Origin: Anaerolineae bacterium UTCFX1
GTDB taxonomy: Bacteria > Chloroflexota > Anaerolineae > Anaerolineales > Villigracilaceae
Length of the DNA: 64,000 bases
Assembly: GCA_002050275.1 (NCBI GenBank)
Contig: MWTB01000002.1
Span: 227,176-291,175, forward strand
Reading direction: 5' to 3'
Position numbers and translations under genes: made by a program. Within the stretch, counting starts at the first letter, position 1; each line of letters opens with the position of its first letter. The notes under the pieces are model-generated. The model searched no databases, had not been told where the DNA came from, and saw only the letters and a program-made list of their open reading frames with translations. This document shows, piece after piece, positions 31,809-40,454 of the stretch.

Positions 31809-32501
31809 TTATCTCTTATTTGTCGCGCCCGTGATCTTAATCCCCGCATGGGTGGAACCGTATTGCGTGTTGACGTTGATCAACACGCTGGTCAAGCCTT
31901 CTAGCACGACGGAGTTTTCGATGGGACCCGCGTCCCAGCCTGTCAGCCCGGCGGCTTCGACCAGTTTGAGGACTTCTGCGCGCGCGGCTTTGCTTGTGCC
32001 TGCCACTAACACGTCGCATTCTACGTCTTCGTCTTTCAGCAAATGCTCATGCGAGATGTTTTGGAACGCGGCGACCACTTCCACGCCTTCGCCGACGATG
32101 CTCTTTGCCTCTTGCGCGGCGGAGCCAGCCGCGGGCATTTGCACTTTAGAAACCTTCGGCGGAACGAGCGGCACGGTCACGTCAATGAGGATTTTCCCTG
32201 CGAGAACGTCTTTAACGCTTTCGAGTGTGTCGCGGTGCGCGGCGTATGGCACGGTCAATACTACGATATCCGCAAGTTGCGCGGCTTCTTGGTTGGACGC
32301 ACCAACCGCCGATGCTGAACCATCCAACATTTCTACGATTTCAGAGGCGGCGGTTACTGCCCGTTCGGAAGAGCGCGAGCCGATTAATACTTTGTATCCC
32401 GCTTTCGCCCAACGATAGGCGAGTCCTTTGCCTTCTTTACCCGTGCCGCCGAGAACGGCGATGGTTAATAATAGCGGTTCTTTGATTTCACTAGTTGTCA
32501 T
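31809..32501 (-). CDS. npdG: NADPH-dependent F420 reductase
   Basis: A 230-residue Rossmann enzyme (F420H2:NADP+ oxidoreductase, Fno) that links the F420 and NADP pools. The dinucleotide motif is IAVLGGTGKEGKGLAYRWA, followed by VLIGSRSSERA with the arginine that selects NADP, then DIVVLTVPYAAH, LIDVTVPLVPPK and EDVECDVLVAGT. It starts two bases after the amidohydrolase stop and precedes cofE, placing cofactor reduction next to synthesis. Confidence 0.95.
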   Translation of the reverse strand: MTTSEIKEPLLLTIAVLGGTGKEGKGLAYRWAKAGYKVLIGSRSSERAVTAASEIVEMLDGSASAVGASNQEAAQLADIVVLTVPYAAHRDTLESVKDVLAGKILIDVTVPLVPPKVSKVQMPAAGSAAQEAKSIVGEGVEVVAAFQNISHEHLLKDEDVECDVLVAGTSKAARAEVLKLVEAAGLTGWDAGPIENSVVLEGLTSVLINVNTQYGSTHAGIKITGATNKR

Positions 32502-32502
32502 C

Positions 32503-33846
32503 TCATACTGCCTTTGCGACTTCCTTTTGATAACGTTCCCAAACTTTTGGCGCGATCTCCAGCGCTTTGGCGGCGATCTCCGCCTCGTCGAGTGTGAGTA
32601 ATTCGCGGTCTTTCATCAACACTTTGCCGGCGACGATCGTTGTAGCGATCATGCTTTGCTGGAAGCCGAAGAGAATATGCCATGGCAAGTTGTCTGCGGT
32701 AAGAGGCGTGACCGGATGGTAATCTACGAAGATCAGGTCGGCGAATGCGCCTGCGCTTACCTCTCCGATAGCGGCTGCTGGGAAGAAACTGTTTGCCAGC
32801 GCCGCGTTATTATAGATCGCCATTTGGGTAATGTCGTACCCGCCCATACGACGCGGGTCGCGATGATGGACTTTGTGAAGCAGGTAGGCGGTTTTCCACT
32901 CTTCCCACATGGCGTTTGAGAAACCGTCATTGCCGAGGCAGACTTTGATTCCCGCACGCATCATGGATTCGACCTGCGCGACGCCGACACCGTTGTTCAT
33001 GTTTGAGCGCGGTTGGTGCGAAAGCCATGTTCCCGTTTCAGCGATCAGTTCCATTTCACGCGCGTCGAAGTGGACTCCGTGCGCGGCGATCGTATTGAGT
33101 CCGAGGATATTGTGTTTTTGCAGACGATCTACCGCGCGCAACCCTGATTTATTTAAGCTGTCGTACTCGTCCGATTCATGTTCGGCAATGTGAACATGAA
33201 AGCCGCATCCATCTGGCGCGGCTGTGCGGCACGACTCTAGCGAGGCGTCTGAAAGCGTCAGGCTGGCGTGCAAGCCGAATGTCGCGGCGAGAAGCGGGCT
33301 TTTTGTTTTCTTGATGAAACGGACGTTTTCGCGTATCCCCGCCTTCATTTTCTCTTCTCCATCGCGGTCGGTCACTTCGTAACATAGAGCGGCGCGCAGC
33401 CCCGATCTTTCGACGGCTTCGCCGATAATATCAAGCGAGCCGTCGATGGCGTTGGGCGAAGCGTGATGGTCAATCAGCGTTGTCGTGCCGTGACGGATCG
33501 CGTCTACGAGGCAGGGGAGGACCGAGTATTGAACGCTTTCCGCGTCAAGCGAACGATCGAGAGGCCACCATAATTTTTGCAGAATCTCGGGAAAATCTTT
33601 CGGGGCGGGAGCGGGGATCGCCAAGCCGCGCGAGAAGGTACTGTAGAAATGCGTATGAGCGCAGATATTGCCCGGCATGACATATTGCCCGCATGCATCG
33701 AGCGTCGCTTCGTTTGGATATTTTTTCAATAGGTCAGCGCGCTTGCCGATTTCTTTGATGCGGTCGTTTTCGATGAGAACGGCATGATCGGCGAGGATAC
33801 GGTTGGGTTGCCCCCATGTGATGAGAGTTGCATTAGTGATAAGCAT
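32503..33846 (-). CDS. Amidohydrolase, SsnA/TrzN-type
   Basis: A 447-residue metal-dependent hydrolase of the cytosine-deaminase/guanine-deaminase superfamily. Ligands are visible: ICAHTHFYS (HxH), HVHIAEHE, NTIAAHGVHFD and CLGNDGFSNAM (Asp). Overall it looks most like the SsnA branch (putative aminohydrolase SsnA) and the S-adenosylhomocysteine/chlorohydrolase group; the substrate is unknown. ATG 33846 is used; it lies one base after the stop of the NACHT gene, so the two are translationally linked. SsnA is linked to selenium-dependent hydroxylases in some genomes, but no such genes are nearby. Confidence 0.88.
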   Translation of the reverse strand: MLITNATLITWGQPNRILADHAVLIENDRIKEIGKRADLLKKYPNEATLDACGQYVMPGNICAHTHFYSTFSRGLAIPAPAPKDFPEILQKLWWPLDRSLDAESVQYSVLPCLVDAIRHGTTTLIDHHASPNAIDGSLDIIGEAVERSGLRAALCYEVTDRDGEEKMKAGIRENVRFIKKTKSPLLAATFGLHASLTLSDASLESCRTAAPDGCGFHVHIAEHESDEYDSLNKSGLRAVDRLQKHNILGLNTIAAHGVHFDAREMELIAETGTWLSHQPRSNMNNGVGVAQVESMMRAGIKVCLGNDGFSNAMWEEWKTAYLLHKVHHRDPRRMGGYDITQMAIYNNAALANSFFPAAAIGEVSAGAFADLIFVDYHPVTPLTADNLPWHILFGFQQSMIATTIVAGKVLMKDRELLTLDEAEIAAKALEIAPKVWERYQKEVAKAV

Positions 33847-33847
33847 A

Positions 33848-36388
33848 TTAATTGAATCCGAATTGGGCGGGCTGAGGCAGGCGAATTCCATCGGCGGCAA
33901 TTTCTTCTAAGGCGATGAACGACGCTTCGCGCACTTCGTGGTCCTCGCCATAGAGTCCGGCATAGAGCGCGTCAATAACGCTGTCGCTTGCATTCGATTT
34001 GAGATGCGGCAACGCGGCGAGACGCTCTTCGACGTCGCCGTTGCAGAAAGCGGCGATCAGCGTTTCCGTTGCCGAATTATCGCGCGGGATTCCCATTCCT
34101 TGCTTGCTCGCGAATTCGATCAGCCACGGCGTTTCGGAAGGAACTGGCAATCTTTGGGGGACACGCGGATCGAGGCGCTCTTTTTGTTCGAGGTATTGCA
34201 TTGCTAGGTTTCGCACAACCCATTGGTTGTCTTCGACTTGCATTTTTTGCAGCAGTTCAAGCGCCCAAGGCTGTTCGATGCGCGCCAAGCCGTGAATCGC
34301 AGCGCGGCGCACTTTGATGTCCTGCATTGCTGCGCTGTCGCGCAACGCGGCGTACCCTTCGGTTGGATCGTTAGCGAGCGCTTCTGCCGCCGCTTTTTGC
34401 AGTTCCTCGTCGCCGTGCAGTAATGCTCGACCGACCGCGTCAAGCGCTTTTTCCGTCCCGATTGCGACGAGCGCTAAACAGCAGGCGCGTCTTACAGAAT
34501 TTGAGGAAGTCTGCATAGCGGCATCGAGCGTTTCGATGGCTTTGACGTCATGCATGCCGCCGCTTCCGAGCGCGGCGAGAGACAGCAATTCGAGCGATGC
34601 GGCGTTAAGCAGTTGACGGAAGAGCGCGGCGGCGTTGACGTCTCCGCTGGCGACGAATGCCGCCATAGCCTGCCCGCGTAAGCCGAGCGGCTGCCCTTCC
34701 AATTGAAGGATCTGTAGAAGCGCAACGAAGATCTTATTGCGCCAAGCGGCTTCTTTAGGAGCTTCTGGCAACCAGCCTGCTATGGTGAACAGGTTGCGGT
34801 GGAGCGGCGCTTTCGATTCCTTGAGCAGGCGTTCCGCCGTCGCTGATGCATCGCCGCGCGCGGCGAGGTAGCGTAAAGCGACTGTTTTTCCGTTCCACTC
34901 CGCTTGAGCGAGCAAAGCCTGGCTTGCGTCGTAATCGCCGATCGCCTGTCCGGCGAGGTAGCCTTGCAATATAGAGTGCAGGAATCTCATCTTTCCATTG
35001 GGATGAGCGATCAATAATCCGCTTTCCGCCATTTTACTCAGGAGTCCGTAGCTAGGAGCCTTGTCTCTTGATCTCTTGAAGCGGACCTTGCGCGACGACG
35101 CTGGCGTTTCCATGTCTTCAGTGAACGAGGCGACTTCCTCGTCGGATTGAGCGGATGGATTGTCTCCATCCCCAAGATCGTATTGCTTGACCCATTCGCG
35201 CGCCGCGCGTGGATCGAACACCGCTTGTGAAGTCAGCGCCGATTGCATGGCGAGCGTTTCCAGCGCGGCGACGGGAGTCTTGCTGGGGGCAACGCGTCGG
35301 AGGTGCGCGGCGATTGCATCTAGCGCACGCGGACCTAAACTGTCGCCTGCGTACGCGCCCCAAAGTTTGAGCGTTAATTCGAAGGGCGTGAGAGTGCGAT
35401 CGTCAGTCAACGTCCAGGCGTTGAGCAAGAGCGAGTCGACGTGCGTGGAGCGAGGCTGATCAACGGATTCGAGCGCGATGGTCTGCGCCCACAAATCGCT
35501 CCAGCGTTGTGCAAAGCGCGAGATTTCCGCTTGATTCCAACCGATGAGTGCGAGCGGCTGGAAACCCAGGCTGATCAAACCGTTTAATTGAGAGGGGCAG
35601 CCGGTGGTTATGATGCGAGCGGCTGGGTAATTTTGCAACAATGCCGCGAACCATGCAGCGACATGTTTTTGATTCAGTTCGTCGAGTTCATCGAAACCGT
35701 CAATAAGTAAGAGCGCTTGACCGGCTTGAAATGTCCGTTGAATAAAGCCGGGCAATTTTCGCAGATCGAATAGCGGCGTGAATTCCGCTGCCGCGTTTGT
35801 CAAGACGTTGATGGGATCGGTCGCCGCATTATATGGAAGCTGCAAGTCGGCGACATGATACAAATAAGGAATCGCCTCCGCTTCCGATTCAAGCCGAATC
35901 TTGAGATTTGCCGCCAATGATGCGAGATGCGCCAATGCGACTGTTTTCCCCGTGCCAGCCGCGCCGGTAACGACGATGTTTGCGCCGCCGGAGAGCGCTT
36001 GTTCCAATGTGAAAGTCGGAGCGTTGTAGATGCCTGCCAGTTGGGACCAGTCGGGTAAGTAGGGCAGCGTCTGTGAGATGATATCTTCCTGTAAGCCGAT
36101 CTCGCCCGGCTCGATGCGCGCCGGCGGGGCAAGTAACCTCGGTTCCTGCAGGATGTCGTCCAGCGCGAATAGCGAAGCGGCGAGGTGCATTCCCTGCGCG
36201 CGGCGGAGCGTGATGCGACGATGATTGTCTTCCAGTCCGCTAGTGCGCCTGGCTTTTGCAGTTTCGTTCCGTTCTTTGGCGTTGCGACGTATTTGATCGA
36301 AGAGCGGGCGGGCGCGTCCTAACAGCGACCAAAAGAACGCGCCGATAAAAACGCCGATAAAAAAGGAGAGTGGGTCAATATGCGGCAT
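33848..36388 (-). CDS. Membrane-anchored NACHT-type NTPase with HEAT repeats
   Basis: An 846-residue protein. An N-terminal hydrophobic helix (about 8-24) is followed by a basic stretch. A STAND/NACHT-like NTPase core begins near residue 130: Walker A GAAGTGKT (142-149), Walker B LLLIDGFDEL with D230, and a sensor-like RIITTGCPSQ. A helical region follows, then, from about residue 570, HEAT/armadillo-like alpha repeats rich in A/L (LRGQAMAAFVASGD, VRRACCLALVAIG, VRRAAIHGLARIE, VREASFIALEEIA). It resembles the signal-sensing NTPases used in defence and regulation, but it has no recognised effector domain. It starts six bases after the zinc-ribbon gene and heads the amidohydrolase/F420 series. 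Confidence 0.85.
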   Translation of the reverse strand: MPHIDPLSFFIGVFIGAFFWSLLGRARPLFDQIRRNAKERNETAKARRTSGLEDNHRRITLRRAQGMHLAASLFALDDILQEPRLLAPPARIEPGEIGLQEDIISQTLPYLPDWSQLAGIYNAPTFTLEQALSGGANIVVTGAAGTGKTVALAHLASLAANLKIRLESEAEAIPYLYHVADLQLPYNAATDPINVLTNAAAEFTPLFDLRKLPGFIQRTFQAGQALLLIDGFDELDELNQKHVAAWFAALLQNYPAARIITTGCPSQLNGLISLGFQPLALIGWNQAEISRFAQRWSDLWAQTIALESVDQPRSTHVDSLLLNAWTLTDDRTLTPFELTLKLWGAYAGDSLGPRALDAIAAHLRRVAPSKTPVAALETLAMQSALTSQAVFDPRAAREWVKQYDLGDGDNPSAQSDEEVASFTEDMETPASSRKVRFKRSRDKAPSYGLLSKMAESGLLIAHPNGKMRFLHSILQGYLAGQAIGDYDASQALLAQAEWNGKTVALRYLAARGDASATAERLLKESKAPLHRNLFTIAGWLPEAPKEAAWRNKIFVALLQILQLEGQPLGLRGQAMAAFVASGDVNAAALFRQLLNAASLELLSLAALGSGGMHDVKAIETLDAAMQTSSNSVRRACCLALVAIGTEKALDAVGRALLHGDEELQKAAAEALANDPTEGYAALRDSAAMQDIKVRRAAIHGLARIEQPWALELLQKMQVEDNQWVVRNLAMQYLEQKERLDPRVPQRLPVPSETPWLIEFASKQGMGIPRDNSATETLIAAFCNGDVEERLAALPHLKSNASDSVIDALYAGLYGEDHEVREASFIALEEIAADGIRLPQPAQFGFN

Positions 36389-36394
36389 GGTGCG

Positions 36395-37096
36395 TCAACT
36401 GGCGTACAAAATTCGCCCGCAGGTGGGACAGTAGAAGAGTTGCGACGCGGAGCGCGCGCTCTGTTGTTGCGCGGGCGTTAACGCCGAACCGCAAGCCGCG
36501 CAGGCTGAATCTTGGATCGCGACGACGGCGAGTCCATGTTTGCGTTCGCGCAATTGCTCGTAGATTTGTAAAATAGATTGAGGCACGGCGCCGATAGCGG
36601 CTTTGTGTTCGAGGGTAAGGCGTTCGGAGTCTTTTTGAAGCGTTTCGCGTTCGACGGTTAGATCGACGTGCTGGCTGGCGGCGCTTGCGCGCGCTTTGTC
36701 CAGTTCGGCTTGGGCGATTTGATATTCCGCTTCCGCCGCTTCGGACATAGAGAGCGCGTCGAATTCGCGATTTTCGAGCGTTATCAGATGGCGTTTAAGT
36801 GAGGCGATTTCGTCCTGCAAGTCTTGTAGTTCTTTGGGGTTGCGGACTTGCCCTCCGTATAAACTCGATTCCGCTTGTTCGATCTTGACGCGCTGTTTAA
36901 CCGATTCGGCTTCGGCGAAGCGTAGATCGCGTTCGGCGGTTTTCTCCGCGCTTTCGGAGGCGGCAAAGGTTTGTTGGGCGGAACGAATCGCGTCGTCGGC
37001 TTGAAGCGTCTCTTCGATCGCTTTCAAGCGTGCGCGAATGCGATCTCTGTGACTGTCTACTTGTTGAAGACGATGCAATCCTAGCGATACGCTCAT
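36395..37096 (-). CDS. Zinc-ribbon coiled-coil protein (DUF164/zf-RING_7)
   Basis: A 233-residue protein with a long coiled coil (about residues 5-185, rich in A/E/R/Q) and a C-terminal C4 zinc ribbon (SACAACGSAL and YCPTCGRILY). It has the family segment GGQVRNPKELQDLQDEIASLK. Members such as the CT398/HP0958 proteins act as chaperones or RNA/sigma-factor-binding factors; function here is unknown. ATG 37096 lies six bases after TATAAT, so it is a leaderless start and the probable first cistron for the NACHT and F420 genes. Confidence 0.93.
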   Translation of the reverse strand: MSVSLGLHRLQQVDSHRDRIRARLKAIEETLQADDAIRSAQQTFAASESAEKTAERDLRFAEAESVKQRVKIEQAESSLYGGQVRNPKELQDLQDEIASLKRHLITLENREFDALSMSEAAEAEYQIAQAELDKARASAASQHVDLTVERETLQKDSERLTLEHKAAIGAVPQSILQIYEQLRERKHGLAVVAIQDSACAACGSALTPAQQQSARSASQLFYCPTCGRILYAS

Positions 37097-37102
37097 GCGT
37101 TG

Positions 37103-37108
37103 ATTATA
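37103..37108 (-). promoter_or_regulatory. -10 box TATAAT of the zinc-ribbon/NACHT/F420 operon
   Basis: TATAAT on the minus strand ends six bases before ATG 37096. It lies in the 20-base gap after the upstream gene. Confidence 0.6.
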
Positions 37109-37116
37109 TACGACCT

Positions 37117-38622
37117 TTACTCCGCGGGCGATAAATTATAAAAATTGTAAACTGTTTGTGAGAGTTGCGCGAACAAGGTGGAAACCGGCTCCCAGATAGT
37201 TTGAACCGGATGGTAGGCGTAGATGGTCAAGACGTAATTTCCGCCCGGTGTGTAGACGATGCCGGCGTCGCTGATATTTTTGATGACTCCGCTGCTAGGG
37301 TCTGTGATCCAACCATGCTTATGCGCGACCGGCGTGCCTTCCGGTGTACCGGCTTCGATCAGAACGCCGATCTTGTCGGCTTGCAAGAAATTGATCATCT
37401 GTTGGCAAACTTCGCTGTTGATCTTGTCGGGGAACACAACCGGCAACGCGCCGCCTCCGTTCATTGCGCATTGATATATATCGGTTAACAACATGCCGGC
37501 GTCTGAAGGCGTTGTCTGGTTGAACAGGTCGGGATCGGCGGATACGTCTGTGCGTTGGTTGGCGGGCGTGTTGATCCGCTCCAGCAGCGGGCAGGGAAAT
37601 TCCGCGCTGCAGAAGAAACCTGCGATGAATGTGTTGTCTAACCCTATCTTTCGCATGTCTTCGGTGACGACAAGCGGTCCTCTAAATTGGTCGAGGTCTT
37701 CCATCAAGCGGTCGGCGGGAGGGTTCTCAGACAGGCGAATCATATTCAGAATCCGCGCGGACGCTTCCTCGTTGAGCGCGGCGGCGCCGTGCTTAATAAA
37801 GTAAGAAGTCATGATTGGAATCTTCACGGTGCTGGAGGCGGTGAATGCTACGTCTGGATTGATCGGAATCGTTGCGCCTTTGTTCATAGCAAAGTGAATC
37901 TCTTGCCCGGTTTGCAAATCGTATAAGTAAAGACCGATTAAGCCGTCGAATTTTGCGACAGTGATATTTTGCTGGAGCAGAATTTCGAGATTTTGGAAGG
38001 TGGGGCGCGCCGCGGCGCTGCGTTGAAAGGAAAGCGTTACGACGCGATTCTGAGAGGAGCGCAACGCCCCTTCGATTAAACGCACGGCGCTGTTTATATC
38101 AAGGACGATGCCCGGCTCGCCCGGCGTAAACGATACGCTTCCGGGGATGGGCTGGGCGGGCGTCGGCGGTTGATCGTAACGCGCTGCGATTTCCGCGTTC
38201 AAATAATCGGTTAATTGCTCCTCGACAATGGTTGCGCGAAGAGGAATATCTACTGGAGCGGGAGAACGATTCCAAAGGTAGTTCCAGAACCCCGCCCAAA
38301 AGGAACCGCCTACTCGCTCAAGATCGGCGGCAGCCAACATGCTGTCAATGTCCAATTTGAAGCCGACGGTGGTTGGGTCAATGTGAATCACGGCGTCTCG
38401 ATACCTTATCTCGACGGGCGATTGATAAACCTGCAAGACGCGCTGCGCGGCGATGCGCGGATCCACGCCTCCGACTTCTACGCCGGCGATGGTCATGCTG
38501 CGCGGATAGTTATTCCGTTGGCGGCTATAGCCCACCAGCGAAATGACCGCCAACGTTAACGCGATGGACAAAAGACCGATGGAAATACCGCGAAGAATTG
38601 GGATTGAACTGCTGCTTCTCAC
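37117..38622 (-). CDS. Peptidoglycan-binding (YoaR-like) domain fused to a class A beta-lactamase-like domain
   Basis: A 501-residue membrane-anchored protein. A signal-anchor helix (about 10-30) leads into a VanW-associated peptidoglycan-binding-like domain (PRSMTIAGVEVGGVDP...AAQRVLQVY) to about residue 200. The C-terminal half is a beta-lactamase fold: S-T-V-K in ASSTVKIPIM, S-E-N in RLSENPPADRLM, and KHG in VAHKHGW in place of the usual KTG. GTG 38622 is preferred: CGGAGG lies seven bases upstream and TATACT (38655-38660) would start the mRNA between it and an earlier in-frame ATG at 38664. A cell-wall sensor or carboxypeptidase role is inferred; resistance is not. Confidence 0.85.
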   Translation of the reverse strand: MRSSSSIPILRGISIGLLSIALTLAVISLVGYSRQRNNYPRSMTIAGVEVGGVDPRIAAQRVLQVYQSPVEIRYRDAVIHIDPTTVGFKLDIDSMLAAADLERVGGSFWAGFWNYLWNRSPAPVDIPLRATIVEEQLTDYLNAEIAARYDQPPTPAQPIPGSVSFTPGEPGIVLDINSAVRLIEGALRSSQNRVVTLSFQRSAAARPTFQNLEILLQQNITVAKFDGLIGLYLYDLQTGQEIHFAMNKGATIPINPDVAFTASSTVKIPIMTSYFIKHGAAALNEEASARILNMIRLSENPPADRLMEDLDQFRGPLVVTEDMRKIGLDNTFIAGFFCSAEFPCPLLERINTPANQRTDVSADPDLFNQTTPSDAGMLLTDIYQCAMNGGGALPVVFPDKINSEVCQQMINFLQADKIGVLIEAGTPEGTPVAHKHGWITDPSSGVIKNISDAGIVYTPGGNYVLTIYAYHPVQTIWEPVSTLFAQLSQTVYNFYNLSPAE

Positions 38623-38654
38623 GACCTGCCTCCGAAACTGCCAAGCGAGAAAGG

Positions 38655-38691
38655 AGTATAACATACCCAATTCCTACGATTATGCTAGAAT
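38655..38691. promoter_or_regulatory. Divergent -10 boxes between the cell-wall protein and proline dehydrogenase
   Basis: Minus strand TATACT at 38655-38660; plus strand TATGCT (38681-38686) or TAGAAT (38686-38691). Both genes have Shine-Dalgarno-like leaders. Confidence 0.35.
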
Positions 38692-38740
38692 CATGCGCGC
38701 GTGCGCTGTCAATCGCACAATTCATAAACAGGACGGGATG

Positions 38741-39706
38741 ATGCTGCGAAACTTTTTGATCTATCTTTCCAAAGCGGAGTGGGCGCAAAGGTTGATTACC
38801 GGCTGGGGATTTGCGCGGAGAGCCGCCTCGCGGTTCGTCGCGGGCGATTCGGTGGATGATGCGATTCGCGTTGTGCGCGAGCTGAGCGCCAAAGGCATCA
38901 ATGCCACGCTCGATCAGTTGGGCGAACACACTTCCACAGCGGAAGAAGCGAACGCGGCGGCGGATGCGATCGTCTGTGATTTGCAGGCGATAGATCGAGC
39001 CGGGGTGCGAGCCAATATGTCCATCAAATTAACGCAAATCGGGATGGGGTTGGACGAAGAAACTTGCCGTCAGAACTTGACGCGGATTCTAGAGCAGGCG
39101 CAGAAAAGCGGCAATTTTATTCGCATGGACATGGAAGATACCCCGTATACCGACATTACCTTAACTATGTACCGATCCATGCTGGAGCGTGGATTCACCT
39201 CTCGACAGATCGGATTGGTTTTTCAAGCGTACCTTTTCCGGGCTGAAGCTGACCTGCGCGAATTGTTTCATACCGAGGCGCGTATTCGGCTGGTCAAAGG
39301 CGCGTATAACGAACCGCCTGATAAAGCCTATCTTAAAAAAGCGGACACCGACGCAAATTATGATTTGCTGGTCAAAATGATGATTGATGCGGCTCTGGCG
39401 CAGGAACGCATCGCTGTCAGCGTCGACGGGCGGACGCCGCCGTTGATCGCTGTCGCTTCGCACGACGATAAACGAATTGACTTTGCAAAGAAATATGCGG
39501 AGCGAAAAGGCTTGCCTAAAGACGCGCTGGAATTTCAAATGTTATACGGCATTCGACGTGATCTGCAAGAAGCGTTGGCGCAAGAAGGCTATCCGGTGCG
39601 CGTGTACGTTCCTTTTGGCGCGCAATGGTATCCGTACTTTATGCGCCGCCTCGCCGAACGTCCGGCGAATGTTTGGTTCTTTATATCAAACTTCTTCCGC
39701 AAATAA
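38741..39706 (+). CDS. Proline dehydrogenase
   Basis: A 321-residue monofunctional PRODH (FAD-dependent oxidation of proline to pyrroline-5-carboxylate) of the size seen in Thermus. The (beta-alpha)8 barrel motifs are present: ATLDQLGEHT, ANMSIKLTQIG, FIRMDMEDTPYTD, IGLVFQAYLFR, RIRLVKGAYNEP, IAVASHDD, EFQMLYGIR and VRVYVPFGAQWYPYFMRRLAERP. ATG 38741 is chosen because AGGA lies seven bases upstream; ATG 38738 is adjacent and possible. The partner P5C dehydrogenase is not in the window. The next gene follows after two bases. Confidence 0.94.
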   Translation: MLRNFLIYLSKAEWAQRLITGWGFARRAASRFVAGDSVDDAIRVVRELSAKGINATLDQLGEHTSTAEEANAAADAIVCDLQAIDRAGVRANMSIKLTQIGMGLDEETCRQNLTRILEQAQKSGNFIRMDMEDTPYTDITLTMYRSMLERGFTSRQIGLVFQAYLFRAEADLRELFHTEARIRLVKGAYNEPPDKAYLKKADTDANYDLLVKMMIDAALAQERIAVSVDGRTPPLIAVASHDDKRIDFAKKYAERKGLPKDALEFQMLYGIRRDLQEALAQEGYPVRVYVPFGAQWYPYFMRRLAERPANVWFFISNFFRK

Positions 39707-39708
39707 GC

Positions 39709-40413
39709 ATGACAAAAACGGCGCTTGTCACTGGGGCGGCTCATCGTTTGGGAAAGTCTTTTGCGTTGACTCTCGCCCGTCTCGAATACGACGTTTATAT
39801 TCATTACCGCTCCGCCGAAGAAGAAGCGCGTCAAACGCAAGCGGAGATCGAAGCGTTGAATCGACGCGCGATCCTCGTCTCTGCCGATCTTGCGCAACCA
39901 TCCCAAATTGTCGCTCTGCTTTCCACCTTCCAAACGCTGGATGTCCTTGTCAACTCTGCTGCGTTTATGCCCAAAGGCGACGTCAAAACGTTGACGCTGG
40001 ACGATTGGGACGCGACGCTCGATTTGAATCTGCGCGCGCCATTTTTGCTTGCGCGAGAGTGTGCAAAAAAAATGAACAGCGGCGGACTGATCGTCAACGT
40101 TACGGATGTGGGCGCGCAGAAGGCGTGGAGCCGATATCCGTCGTACACGGTCAGCAAAGCCGCGCTCGAGTCATTAACGAAAATTCTCGCTCGCGCGTTC
40201 GCGCCGAAGATCCGCGTCAACGCCATTGCGCCGGGCTTGGTCTTGCAATCGGACATTGTCCCTGACGAAGAGTGGAAGAGGCTGATCGGGCGCGTTCCAC
40301 TCAAACGTCCGGCGCGAAGCGAGGAAATTTCATCTGTTTTGGAGTTCCTTCTCTCGAATGAATACGTCACCGGGCAGACGATCGTAGTGGATGGAGGTTA
40401 TTCTCTTGTGTAG
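39709..40413 (+). CDS. SDR family oxidoreductase (pteridine reductase-like)
   Basis: A 234-residue short-chain dehydrogenase. It has the TGxxxRLG cofactor motif (ALVTGAAHRLGKS), NSAA strand end (VLVNSAAFMPKGD), catalytic Ser/Tyr/Lys (a VTD strand, then YPSYTVSKAAL) and a standard C-terminus (VTGQTIVVDGGYSLV). The ARRLG-like variant of the glycine motif and the size resemble FolM/pteridine reductases, so a dihydromonapterin or other pterin substrate is possible but not shown. It begins two bases after the proline dehydrogenase stop. Confidence 0.9.
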   Translation: MTKTALVTGAAHRLGKSFALTLARLEYDVYIHYRSAEEEARQTQAEIEALNRRAILVSADLAQPSQIVALLSTFQTLDVLVNSAAFMPKGDVKTLTLDDWDATLDLNLRAPFLLARECAKKMNSGGLIVNVTDVGAQKAWSRYPSYTVSKAALESLTKILARAFAPKIRVNAIAPGLVLQSDIVPDEEWKRLIGRVPLKRPARSEEISSVLEFLLSNEYVTGQTIVVDGGYSLV

Positions 40414-40454
40414 GCGGCGCTTCCGAACGCTGCGATATGACAAAGGAGTCGCAT

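Noticed and set aside
32503..33846. Selenium-linked hydroxylase system based on SsnA resemblance
   Set aside because: No molybdenum hydroxylase, ygfK or selD is nearby, and selA is 20 kb away in another orientation. Resemblance alone is too weak.
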